Origin: Paracoccaceae bacterium
GTDB lineage: Bacteria > Pseudomonadota > Alphaproteobacteria > Rhodobacterales > Rhodobacteraceae
Direction of reading: 5' to 3'
NCBI GenBank assembly: GCA_029244725.1
Contig: JAQWQJ010000054.1
Span: 21,474-85,473 of the forward strand
DNA length: 64,000 nucleotides
Below are positions 46,655 through 54,814 of this stretch, piece by piece. How positions within the stretch are numbered: the stretch's first letter is position 1; every line of letters begins with the position of its first letter. The translations under genes were made by a program, and so were the position numbers. Under the pieces are notes generated by a model. It was not told the DNA's origin, made no database searches, and saw nothing but the letters and a program-made list of their open reading frames with translations.

Positions 46655-48109
46655 ATGGCTTTACATGTAGACACATTTTTTCTGGACCCAAATTCTCAGG
46701 GTACTTTGCAATCTCAAATCCAACAGATGATAGCCGAAGGCATCCTCTCGGGTCGATTTCGTAAGGGTGAAAAACTGCCTTCGTCACGCAATTTATCCAA
46801 GCACTTTGGCGTCAGTCGGATAACAGTGACGCTTGCCTATACAGAACTACAAGCCAACGATTACCTAGAAGCGCGGGATCGGTCCGGCTATTTTGTTTCT
46901 AAGAACGCCCCCGAGCCCCCTGCGTTTCCCCAGCGCGCACCACGCGAAGATAACGTCGATTGGGACAGGGTCTTTCAGCGCAAATTCAGTGAAAAAGTCA
47001 CGCCGACCAAACCCAAGAATTGGGCCGAGTTTAAGTATCCATTTATTTACGGTCAAACCGACGCGACCTTGTTCGATCACACAAATTGGCGGCTCTGTGC
47101 TTTACAGGCATTGGGTTTGAAAGATTTCGCGTCAATGACGCAGGACTATTATGATCAGGATGATCCCAAGCTTGTCGAGTTTGTAGCGCGCCATTCATTG
47201 CCCCGCCGGGGAATATCAGCACGACCAGAAGAGATCATCATCACGCTCGGGGCCCAGAACGCACTTTGGCTTACGGCGAAGCTTTTGTTGGACGCAAACA
47301 AGCGCGCGGTCATTGAGAACCCAAGTTATCATTCGCAACGCGATATTCTAAAGCTACGTCGCTGCCACATCACACCCGTCAACGTGGATAAGGACGGCCT
47401 TCCGCCATCCATGATTCCAGATGACACCGATGTCGTCTTTACTACGCCCAGCCATCAATGTCCGACGACTGCGTTCATGCCCATGAAGCGGCGGCAAGAA
47501 TTGCTTCAACGGGCCAAAGATATCGGCGCTTTGATTGTCGAGGACGACTACGAATTCGAAATGTCCTTTTTGACGGCCCCGTCGCCTTCTCTGAAATCCC
47601 TCGATCACGATGGTCGGGTTATTTATGTTGGCAGTTTTTCCAAGTCACTATTTCCTGGATTGCGGCTTGGGTATCTTGTCGGATCCGAGCCGTTTATTCG
47701 CGAAGTGCGCGCACTAAGAGCAACCGTATTGCGCCATCCTCCAGGTCAAATTCAACGCACCGCTGCCTACTTCCTTGGCCTTGGACATTACGACACGCTT
47801 ATTCGCAGAATGCTGCTTGCTATGCATGAGCGGGCGCAAGTGATGGAAACGGCTATAGCCGAACATGGACTAAACGTTGCCGGTCGGGGTGCCTTTGGCG
47901 GATCGTCCCTTTGGATGGAAGCCCCCGAGGACATAGATACCACCAGATTGGCGCAGAAACTTGAGGGCGATAGTGTGCTGATCGAACCCGGCGCACCGTT
48001 CTTTGCGAATGAGGATGCGCCCAAGAATTTTTATCGTCTTGCATATTCTTCAATTCCAACTGAACGCATACCCGAAGGCATCGCTAAGATCGCGCGAGCG
48101 CTGGAATAA
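46655..48109 (+). CDS. tauR: Taurine catabolism regulator TauR (MocR/GntR family)
   Basis: A 484-residue MocR-type regulator. It has an N-terminal GntR winged helix (about 15-80, LPSSRNLSKHFGVSRITVTLAYTEL) and an aminotransferase-like domain (about 115-480). The PLP Lys lies in YVGSFSKSLFPGLRLGYL. In Rhodobacter capsulatus TauR activates tpa and related genes in response to taurine. The location between tpa and xsc makes the same role here very likely. It lies 116 bases after tpa, beyond a terminator, so it may have its own promoter. Confidence 0.93.
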   Translation: MALHVDTFFLDPNSQGTLQSQIQQMIAEGILSGRFRKGEKLPSSRNLSKHFGVSRITVTLAYTELQANDYLEARDRSGYFVSKNAPEPPAFPQRAPREDNVDWDRVFQRKFSEKVTPTKPKNWAEFKYPFIYGQTDATLFDHTNWRLCALQALGLKDFASMTQDYYDQDDPKLVEFVARHSLPRRGISARPEEIIITLGAQNALWLTAKLLLDANKRAVIENPSYHSQRDILKLRRCHITPVNVDKDGLPPSMIPDDTDVVFTTPSHQCPTTAFMPMKRRQELLQRAKDIGALIVEDDYEFEMSFLTAPSPSLKSLDHDGRVIYVGSFSKSLFPGLRLGYLVGSEPFIREVRALRATVLRHPPGQIQRTAAYFLGLGHYDTLIRRMLLAMHERAQVMETAIAEHGLNVAGRGAFGGSSLWMEAPEDIDTTRLAQKLEGDSVLIEPGAPFFANEDAPKNFYRLAYSSIPTERIPEGIAKIARALE

Positions 48110-48133
48110 TTTCTGGATATAATGGCTTTCGCA

Positions 48134-48167
48134 ACTGGACCTACTGATGTGACGTTGCTGGTTCTAG
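48134..48167 (+). promoter_or_regulatory. Probable TauR operator upstream of xsc
   Basis: ACTGGACCTA at 48134-48143 is identical to the repeat at 45029 before tpa. A degenerate copy CTGGTTCTAG starts at 48158, 23 bases after the CTGGACC element, the same spacing as before tpa. The xsc start lies 63 bases further on. Confidence 0.55.
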
Positions 48168-48229
48168 GTTCCGCTCAAACGGGCGGATGATTCCGCCCGC
48201 GATTTTTTTGACCTACCAGGAGCCGCCAA

Positions 48230-50008
48230 ATGAAGATGACGACCGAAGAAGCCTTCGTAAAAACACTACAATCGCACGGTATTGAACATGCCTTTGGAAT
48301 TATCGGTTCTGCGATGATGCCAATTTCCGACATTTTCCCAAAAGCAGGCATCACTTTCTGGGACTGTGCGCACGAAGGTTCTGGCGGCATGATGGCCGAC
48401 GGTTACACACGCGCCACCGGCAAAATGTCGATGATGATCGCGCAAAACGGCCCGGGCATTACAAACTTCGTCACTGCTGTTAAAACTGCTTACTGGAACC
48501 ACACACCATTGTTGCTTGTGACTCCTCAGGCTGCAAACAAGACAATCGGCCAAGGTGGTTTCCAGGAAATGGAACAGATGAACCTGTTCGCTGACTGTGT
48601 TGCTTACCAAGAAGAAGTTCGTGACCCATCGCGCGTTGCTGAAGTTCTTGCACGTTGTATCGCACAAGCTAAGCGTCTTTCTGGCCCAGTTCAGTTGAAC
48701 ATCCCACGGGATTTCTGGACACAGGTTATCGACGTAGCAATTCCAACACCTATCGAATTTGAAGCCTCATCAGGCGGCGCGAACTCAGTTGCCGAAGCTG
48801 CTGCTTTGCTTTCTGGCGCTAAAAACCCAGTCATCCTGAACGGCGCTGGCGTTGTTCTTTCGAAGGGCGGTATTGCTGCTTCTAAAGATCTGGCTGAGCG
48901 TCTTGATGCGCCAGTTTGTGTTGGCTACCAGCACAACGATGCATTCCCTGGCAACCACCCATTATTCGCAGGTCCTTTGGGCTACAACGGCTCAAAAGCT
49001 GGCATGGAGCTTATCAAAGAAGCTGACGTTGTTCTTTGCCTCGGCACGCGCTTGAACCCATTCTCAACCCTTCCAGGTTACAGCATGGAATACTGGCCTG
49101 CAGACGCAAAGATCATTCAGGTTGATATCAACCCGAACCGCATCGGTCTGACTAAGAAAGTCACTGTTGGAATCGTTGGCGACGCTGCCAAAGTTGCAAA
49201 CGGCATTCTGGACCAACTATCCGGCACAGCCGGTGACGAAGGTCGCACAGAGCGCAAAAACCGCATCGCAAACACAAAGTCGACTTGGGCACAGCAGCTT
49301 TCGTCGATGGACCACGAGAACGACGATCCGGGCACAGACTGGAACGTTCGTGCACGTGCGGACAAGCCTGATTGGATGAGCCCACGTATGGCATGGCGCG
49401 CAATTCAGTCTGCCCTTCCACGCGAAGCGATCATCAGCTCGGACATCGGCAACAACTGCGCAATCGGTAACGCTTACCCATCGTTCGACGAAGGCCGCAA
49501 GTATCTGGCCCCAGGCCTGTTCGGTCCATGTGGATACGGTCTTCCAGCGGTTGCTGGCGCGAAAATCGGTTGTCCTGATGTTCCAGTTGTTGGTTTCTCT
49601 GGCGACGGCGCATTTGGCATCGCAGTGAACGAACTTACAGCCATCGGTCGTGGCGAATGGCCTGCGGTTACGCAGATCGTTTTCCGTAACTACCAGTGGG
49701 GTGCTGAAAAGCGTAACTCGACACTTTGGTTCGACGACAACTTCGTCGGCACAGAGCTCGACACTCAAGTTTCATACGCTGGCATTGCCAACGCATGTGG
49801 CCTGAAAGGTGTTGTCGCCCGCACTATGGAAGAGCTGACTGCAGCACTTAACCAAGCGATCGTAGATCAAATGGAAAATGGTGTAACAACTCTGATCGAA
49901 GCTATGATCAACCAAGAGCTTGGTGACCCGTTCCGTCGTGACGCAATGAAGAAGCCTGTAGAAGTTGCAGGCATCAGCGCGGACGACATGGTCGCTCAGC
50001 AGGTCTGA
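48230..50008 (+). CDS. xsc: Sulfoacetaldehyde acetyltransferase
   Basis: Xsc (592 aa) splits sulfoacetaldehyde with phosphate into acetyl phosphate and sulfite, using thiamine diphosphate. The N-terminus carries HGIEHAFGIIGSAMMPISDIFP and HEGSGGMMADGYTRATGK (cofactor Glu). The TPP/Mg motif is GDGAFGIAVNELTAI...NYQWGAEKRN. These phrases are specific to Xsc rather than acetolactate synthase. Codon use is highly biased, consistent with strong expression. AGGAG precedes the ATG. tauE follows after eight bases. Confidence 0.97.
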   Translation: MKMTTEEAFVKTLQSHGIEHAFGIIGSAMMPISDIFPKAGITFWDCAHEGSGGMMADGYTRATGKMSMMIAQNGPGITNFVTAVKTAYWNHTPLLLVTPQAANKTIGQGGFQEMEQMNLFADCVAYQEEVRDPSRVAEVLARCIAQAKRLSGPVQLNIPRDFWTQVIDVAIPTPIEFEASSGGANSVAEAAALLSGAKNPVILNGAGVVLSKGGIAASKDLAERLDAPVCVGYQHNDAFPGNHPLFAGPLGYNGSKAGMELIKEADVVLCLGTRLNPFSTLPGYSMEYWPADAKIIQVDINPNRIGLTKKVTVGIVGDAAKVANGILDQLSGTAGDEGRTERKNRIANTKSTWAQQLSSMDHENDDPGTDWNVRARADKPDWMSPRMAWRAIQSALPREAIISSDIGNNCAIGNAYPSFDEGRKYLAPGLFGPCGYGLPAVAGAKIGCPDVPVVGFSGDGAFGIAVNELTAIGRGEWPAVTQIVFRNYQWGAEKRNSTLWFDDNFVGTELDTQVSYAGIANACGLKGVVARTMEELTAALNQAIVDQMENGVTTLIEAMINQELGDPFRRDAMKKPVEVAGISADDMVAQQV

Positions 50009-50016
50009 GGACCTGA

Positions 50017-50763
50017 GTGGAGCTTCCATTCGACTTAGCCTCTGAACAGGGGATTTTTCTGGCCGCCGCACTTGTTGTGGCGGCCTTTATTCGTGGTCTC
50101 AGCGGTTTTGGGTTTTCTGCTGTTTTCATTTTGTTGGCCGCACTTGTTACAAACCCTCTTCCGCTAATACCCGTCGTCTTTGCTTGCGAAATTGGGATGA
50201 CAGTCTTTCAGGCAAAAGGAATTCGCCCCAATATTGATTGGTCGCGCGCAAAATTTCTGTTGTTTGGATCTGCCGTTGCGATCCTTCCAAGCGTTGCTGT
50301 CATGGCAAGGCTTGAGGTTGATCAAGCCCGGCTAGTGATCTCGATCCTGATCATGACGCTTAGTATCGTTTTACTATCAGGTTGGAGTCTTAAGTCCGAT
50401 GTTGGATCCAAGGGCACTTTTGCCGTTGGGATAGCCGCCGGAATGGCAAATAGTGCAGGTGTCGGCGGGCTTGTTGCCGCTGCTTTCTTCACCGCGCAGC
50501 CGATACCAGCCGCAGTTTTTCGCGCCACAATGATCGTGTTTCTAACTGGTCTGGATATGATGTCCCTGCCCGTTATGGGCTCGCATGGTCTGATTGGTCC
50601 GGACACTTTTAGAGCGTTCTTTTTTGCATTCCCAATTCTTGGTCTTGGCGTTTGGTTGGGCGCTTTAGGCTACAAACGTATCACCCAAACCGGATTTCGC
50701 CGGATGGTGATCATTATGCTAACCGTCCTTTCTATAATTAACGTCGCCAAGGTGCTGCTATGA
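50017..50763 (+). CDS. tauE: Sulfite exporter TauE/SafE family protein
   Basis: A 248-residue protein with about eight hydrophobic segments of the TSUP (TauE/SafE) family (AAFIRGLSGFGFSAVFILLA and SAGVGGLVAAAFFTAQP repeats). In taurine clusters this protein is thought to export the sulfite released by Xsc. The start is GTG 50017 with GAGGA upstream. Stop and pta start share ATGA, so it is coupled to pta. Confidence 0.9.
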   Translation: MELPFDLASEQGIFLAAALVVAAFIRGLSGFGFSAVFILLAALVTNPLPLIPVVFACEIGMTVFQAKGIRPNIDWSRAKFLLFGSAVAILPSVAVMARLEVDQARLVISILIMTLSIVLLSGWSLKSDVGSKGTFAVGIAAGMANSAGVGGLVAAAFFTAQPIPAAVFRATMIVFLTGLDMMSLPVMGSHGLIGPDTFRAFFFAFPILGLGVWLGALGYKRITQTGFRRMVIIMLTVLSIINVAKVLL

Positions 50764-51752
50764 CTATGACCGCTCAAACCCTTCTTGATTCTGCCCGCTC
50801 AGACGAACGTCGTGTAATCGCAATGAGCGAAGGTTCCGATCCTCGCATCGTCGCGGGTGCGTTGGCAGCCAGAGACGCTGGTATCGCCGATATCATTTTG
50901 GTTGGCGATCAAGCCGAAGTGGCCGCGCAACTTGAGGCATTGGGCAGAAAATCCGTCGACGGCGTTGCCATCCACGACCCTTTGAGCTCGGATTTAGCGG
51001 CAACATTCGCAGAGGCATTCTTTGAGCTTCGCAAGCACAAAGGTGTCGACATGGAGCGGGCTGAACGTGAGGTTCGCAACCCGTTGGTCTATGCCGCAAT
51101 GCTGGTGCGCCAAGGTCATGCCGCTGGTACCGTTGGCGGTGCTGTTGCAGCCACACCCGACATTGTTCGCGCGGCCCTGCAAGTGATCGGCAAGGCCAAG
51201 GACGCTCCTCTGGTATCCTCATTCTTCCTGATGTTCCCTCCAAGCGACGCGGGTCGCGCCATGGTCTACGCAGATTGCGGATTGGTTATCGATCCATCAT
51301 CCGAAGAACAGGCGGCCATCGCAGAGGCGTCATCTCGATCCTGTAAAGCGCTGCTAGAAACAGATCCAAAAGTTGCCTTCCTATCGTTCTCAACCAAAGG
51401 CAGTGCACGTCATGCCATGGTGGACAAGGTGTCCGAAGCTGCCGCAATTTTCGCCGCGAAAAACCCACAGATCCCTTCTGACGGTGAGCTGCAGTTTGAC
51501 ACGGCCTTCGTACCATCTGTTGGGGATCGTAAAGCGCCAGATTCAGCCGTTGCAGGTAAAGCAAACGTTATGATTTTCCCGTCATTGGACGCAGGAAACA
51601 TCGCCTACAAAATCACACAGCGTTTGGGTGGATACGCCGCGATCGGCCCGATTTTACAAGGCTTGAAGCAACCGGCCAATGACCTTTCGCGTGGTTGCTC
51701 GGCCGAGGATGTCACGACCATGATCGCAGTGACGGTCAAGCAGGCCGGGTAA
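50760..51752 (+). CDS. pta: Phosphate acetyltransferase
   Basis: A 330-residue short Pta converts the acetyl phosphate made by Xsc into acetyl-CoA. It shows the PTA_PTB domain only (VRQGHAAGTVGGAVAATPDIVRAAL, FLMFPPSDAGRAMVYADCGLV, FPSLDAGNIAYKITQRLGG). The long N-terminal extension of E. coli Pta is absent, as in other taurine-cluster enzymes. It is the last gene of the tau cluster and is convergent with znuB with only two bases between stops; I see no terminator. Confidence 0.95.
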   Translation: MTMTAQTLLDSARSDERRVIAMSEGSDPRIVAGALAARDAGIADIILVGDQAEVAAQLEALGRKSVDGVAIHDPLSSDLAATFAEAFFELRKHKGVDMERAEREVRNPLVYAAMLVRQGHAAGTVGGAVAATPDIVRAALQVIGKAKDAPLVSSFFLMFPPSDAGRAMVYADCGLVIDPSSEEQAAIAEASSRSCKALLETDPKVAFLSFSTKGSARHAMVDKVSEAAAIFAAKNPQIPSDGELQFDTAFVPSVGDRKAPDSAVAGKANVMIFPSLDAGNIAYKITQRLGGYAAIGPILQGLKQPANDLSRGCSAEDVTTMIAVTVKQAG

Positions 51753-51754
51753 TT

Positions 51755-52543
51755 CTAGCGCGCGTTTCTACCGAAAAGGGTCGACAGCAGGAACAAGGCA
51801 GCGGCCGCAACAACTATACTTGGTCCTGCGGGTGTGTCAGCGGTAAACGATAGCCACAGGCCACCGATTCCTGCCGCCATGGACAGAAGTACCGAAAGAA
51901 GCACCATCCGCTCGGGCGTGTTTGAGAACACTCTTGCCGTTGCCGTTGGGATTAGAAGCATGGCCGAAATCAACAAGGCCCCCAGAATTTTAATCGCGAC
52001 TGCAACAACGATCGCCAATGCGATGGTTAGGATCAACTGCTCTCGCGCTGGGTTGATGCCAGATGCGCGGGCGATTTCTTGATTAAGGGTCGATGTAAGT
52101 AGTTTTTGCCAGCGCCAGAAAATCAAGGCCACGACAATTAAAGCCCCTGCCCAGATCGTCCAGAGATCGGATTGCGAAATCGCTAAGATGTCACCGAAAA
52201 GATAGGCCTCGACGTCAATCCGAACCCCTTGGATGAAGCTGATGCCGACCAATCCCAATGCCAACGCTGAATGAGACAACGCGCCCAGCGCGCCATCCAT
52301 TGAATGGCCGCGATTGGACAAGGCAGACACAGACAATGCCATGGCCAACGCTACAGCCAATACTCCGAGTTCGATGGACAAATTGAACCCAAACGAGATC
52401 GCAACACCCAAGATCGCAGCGTGGGCTGTGGCATCGCCGAAATAGGCCATACGGCGCCAAAGCACGAAGCACCCCAGTGGGCCTGTGGCCAACGCCAAGG
52501 CAACGACGGCAAGTCCAGCGCGGAGAAGGAAATCATCAATCAT
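51755..52543 (-). CDS. znuB: Zinc ABC transporter permease
   Basis: A 262-residue ABC-3 type permease with about seven to eight helices (ALATGPLGCFVLWRRMAYFGDATAHAAILG is the family N-terminal stretch). ATG 52543 overlaps the end of znuC by eight bases; the longer open frame to 52663 runs through znuC and is not real. It forms the membrane part of the zinc importer with ZnuA and ZnuC, in the zur-znuC-znuB operon. Confidence 0.93.
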   Translation of the reverse strand: MIDDFLLRAGLAVVALALATGPLGCFVLWRRMAYFGDATAHAAILGVAISFGFNLSIELGVLAVALAMALSVSALSNRGHSMDGALGALSHSALALGLVGISFIQGVRIDVEAYLFGDILAISQSDLWTIWAGALIVVALIFWRWQKLLTSTLNQEIARASGINPAREQLILTIALAIVVAVAIKILGALLISAMLLIPTATARVFSNTPERMVLLSVLLSMAAGIGGLWLSFTADTPAGPSIVVAAAALFLLSTLFGRNAR

Positions 52544-53276
52544 GGTGGTGATGGTCATGGTCACAATCGTCGTGACTGTGGTCATGCTCGTGCTGATATA
52601 AGGCCAGAGTACCGTGCGTTCCTTGGCCGAACAAAGCTTGGTATTCCGGTGCATCACGGACAACGGTGGGTGTACCTTGGCAACATATGTGACCGTTTAG
52701 GCAGATCACCCGATCCGAGGCGCTCATCACGACGTGCAGATCATGGCTAACAAGAAGAACCGCGCAGCCATACTGATCCCTTACCCTCTCGATCAACGCA
52801 TAAAAGTCCGCCGCGCCGTGCTGATCTAGACCCTGCGTGGGTTCATCAAGGATCAAAATATCGGGCTCATTCAAAATAGCACGGGCCAGTAGAACCCTTT
52901 GCATTTGACCGCCCGATAACTGGGAAATCTGTCTCTGTTCTAGCCCAACTGCACCCGTTTCTAATAGCGCGGCCTTTGCCTTTTGATTTGAAACGCGGTT
53001 GGGAAGCGAAAGAAAACCACGCACGGTCAATGGCAATCCAGTTTCCTGGGCCAACTTTTGGGGAACATATCCGATAGTCAGATCGGGTTTAGTCTCGATT
53101 TTGCCAGTGTTTGGCGTGAGAATCCCCAAAATTGTCCTAATTAGGGTCGATTTTCCCGATCCGTTGGGGCCAACGACCGTGACAATCTCACCTTTTTCGA
53201 TGGCGAATGTCACATTCTCTAAAGCGGAGAAATCACCATGCCGAACGCTGATATCGTTGACTGCAATCAACCTCAT
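52536..53276 (-). CDS. znuC: Zinc ABC transporter ATP-binding protein with His-rich tail
   Basis: The 246-residue ATPase has Walker A GPNGSGKST, signature QLSGGQMQRVLLARA, Walker B ILILDEPTQGLD and switch VSHD. The last 18 residues (HEHDHSHDDCDHDHHHHD) are His/Asp-rich and may bind zinc in the cytoplasm as a sensor or inhibitor. Start at 53276 shares ATGA with the zur stop. Zinc rather than manganese is assigned from zur, the His-rich ZnuA and the operator. Confidence 0.93.
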   Translation of the reverse strand: MRLIAVNDISVRHGDFSALENVTFAIEKGEIVTVVGPNGSGKSTLIRTILGILTPNTGKIETKPDLTIGYVPQKLAQETGLPLTVRGFLSLPNRVSNQKAKAALLETGAVGLEQRQISQLSGGQMQRVLLARAILNEPDILILDEPTQGLDQHGAADFYALIERVRDQYGCAVLLVSHDLHVVMSASDRVICLNGHICCQGTPTVVRDAPEYQALFGQGTHGTLALYQHEHDHSHDDCDHDHHHHD

Positions 53277-53752
53277 GCTGGATCGACCTTGCAAGACGGG
53301 CATAGACCCAAAATTTCAACGTTAACCCGTTCAATTTCAAAATCTGCGCGTGCGGCAACGTTGATCAATGTCTCTTGCACTTCATCCGCTTCCGCTTCAG
53401 CAACCTGTTCACAATCTCGGCAGATCATGAACACGGGCCGATGGTGTTTTGACGGCTGAGTACACGCCGCAAATGCGTTCAAGCGCTGAACACGATGCGC
53501 CAAGCCGTTCTCAACTAGAAAATCGAGCGCCCGATACGCGACCGGCGGTTGGCTGCCAAATCCCTTGTTTTTAAGGTGATCAAGGACTTCATACGCACCC
53601 ATAGCCCGATGGCCAGAGAGTAAAATCTCAAGCGCAGCACGCCGCACAGGCGTAAGGCGCAAACCTTTTTCTTCAGCCAGTCGGTCGGCGTGGATCAGCC
53701 CACCGCTGGCGCAGTGGGTATGATCATGTTCAGCAAAAGGAAGGTCAGACAT
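53273..53752 (-). CDS. zur: Zinc uptake regulator Zur (Fur family)
   Basis: A 159-residue Fur-family repressor. The winged helix includes GLRLTPVRRAALEILLSGHRAMGAYEVL and PPVAYRALDFLVENGL. The dimerisation part has CRDC and CPSC, the structural zinc site. The N-terminus is His-rich (EHDHTHC), as in many Zur proteins. It represses zinc uptake genes when zinc is bound. It is first in zur-znuC-znuB and divergent from znuA over a palindromic site. Confidence 0.92.
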   Translation of the reverse strand: MSDLPFAEHDHTHCASGGLIHADRLAEEKGLRLTPVRRAALEILLSGHRAMGAYEVLDHLKNKGFGSQPPVAYRALDFLVENGLAHRVQRLNAFAACTQPSKHHRPVFMICRDCEQVAEAEADEVQETLINVAARADFEIERVNVEILGLCPSCKVDPA

Positions 53753-53764
53753 GGAATTCCTATT

Positions 53765-53792
53765 GTTATAGTATTACACGTTACACTATAAC
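53765..53792. promoter_or_regulatory. Zur operator between zur and znuA
   Basis: A 28-bp imperfect palindrome GTTATAGTAT-N8-ACACTATAAC fills the middle of the 69-base gap between divergent zur and znuA. Its position would let one Zur site repress both directions. A/T-rich GTTATA-type palindromes are the usual alphaproteobacterial Zur boxes. Confidence 0.75.
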
Positions 53793-53821
53793 GTGTCGAA
53801 ACCGATTCAGAAAGAACCAAT

Positions 53822-54739
53822 ATGCGTCTACTTCCGCTCTTACTTGTTTGTGCTCCTTTTGCGGCGCACGCCGAACCGTTGACGATTGTTACGGACATCC
53901 CGCCAGTCCAGTCACTTGTACAGATGGTTGCGGGCGATCGTGGCACCGTAACTGCCCTTTTAGAGCCTAATGCAGACCCACACCATTTTCAGTTGCGCCC
54001 GAGTCAGGCTCGACAACTCTCAAACGCTGACCTGTTGATCTGGATTGGCGAGGACATGACCCCGTGGTTGGCCCGCGCGCGCGATGGTGTTGCATTAGAC
54101 GTACCTCATATGCCGTTCATTGAGGATGAGGATCATACTGGCGAATCTGAGGATGACGATCATGCCGGTGAGTCCGAGGAGGAGGATCACCACGGTGAAA
54201 CTGAGGAAGAGGAAGACCATCACCACGAAGATCCTCATTTTTGGCTAAGCACGCTGGAAGCGACTGAAATGGTTGAGCACATTGAACATAAGCTTAGTGA
54301 TTTAGATCCCGAGGGTGCAGAGCTCTATCGTTCTAACGCAGACGCTGCAATTTTAGAGATTCAGTCTCTAACAAAGGCAATATTGTCTCTTCTCGAAGAC
54401 GTTCGCACGGTTCCATTCGCGGTGACACACGACGGGTTTCAGTATTTTGTGCGCCAGTTTGAGTTGACCCAAGTGGGCAGCCTTTCGGACATACAGGATT
54501 CTGCGGCAAGTGCGAAAACAGTCTCTAACTTAGCAGAAATGGCAAAATCTGGGGAAATCGTGTGCGTCTTCGGTGAAGTGGCTGAAAGCAACAAACTGGC
54601 ACAAGTTCTTGTCGACGAGGGCGCAAAGCTCGGAAAGAGTTTGGATCCGGCCGGAATCTCACTCAATCGCGGGCCGACACTATACTCAGAATTGATTTTG
54701 GGCATGGCGCAGTCCTTCAAAGACTGTCTCTCTGACTGA
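53822..54739 (+). CDS. znuA: Zinc ABC transporter substrate-binding protein with acidic/His loop
   Basis: ZnuA (305 aa) has a signal peptide (to AHA) and binds zinc in the periplasm. Ligand candidates are His in ADPHHFQ (about 54), EDPHFW (139) and VTHDGFQYF (about 203). Residues 101-138 are an extended loop of Asp, Glu and His with near-repeats of E-D-D-H-x-G-E-S-E, the zinc-trapping loop seen in ZnuA but here unusually acidic. Divergent from zur under the palindromic operator. The stop codon sits within the terminator hairpin. Confidence 0.94.
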   Translation: MRLLPLLLVCAPFAAHAEPLTIVTDIPPVQSLVQMVAGDRGTVTALLEPNADPHHFQLRPSQARQLSNADLLIWIGEDMTPWLARARDGVALDVPHMPFIEDEDHTGESEDDDHAGESEEEDHHGETEEEEDHHHEDPHFWLSTLEATEMVEHIEHKLSDLDPEGAELYRSNADAAILEIQSLTKAILSLLEDVRTVPFAVTHDGFQYFVRQFELTQVGSLSDIQDSAASAKTVSNLAEMAKSGEIVCVFGEVAESNKLAQVLVDEGAKLGKSLDPAGISLNRGPTLYSELILGMAQSFKDCLSD

Positions 54740-54756
54740 AACTGTTTCAGTTTTTT
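54735..54756 (+). terminator. Rho-independent terminator of znuA
   Basis: ACTGAAA-CTG-TTTCAGT (54735-54751) and a run of six Ts overlap the znuA stop codon. Confidence 0.75.
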
Positions 54757-54814
54757 CTTGTAAAACCAACTGGACTATTTGCTTTATCCTGCAGATCAAC
54801 GTTGAGGGGCGGGC

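Noticed and set aside
49217..49768. 183-codon open frame antisense to xsc
   Set aside because: It is a by-product of the strongly biased codon use of xsc; the product is Cys/Arg-rich and unlike any family.
52544..52663. Upstream extension of znuB
   Set aside because: It covers the His-rich end of znuC in another frame and encodes low-complexity Thr/Met sequence; ATG 52543 starts the conserved permease.
54121..54230. Repeated units in znuA as a CRISPR-like or tandem intergenic repeat
   Set aside because: The repeats are in frame and code for the acidic/His metal loop; they have no spacers.
54769..54778. ACTGGACTAT upstream of puuE resembles the TauR repeat
   Set aside because: It matches only in part and has no second copy 23 bases away in either direction, unlike the tpa and xsc sites; no link between purine genes and TauR is otherwise indicated.
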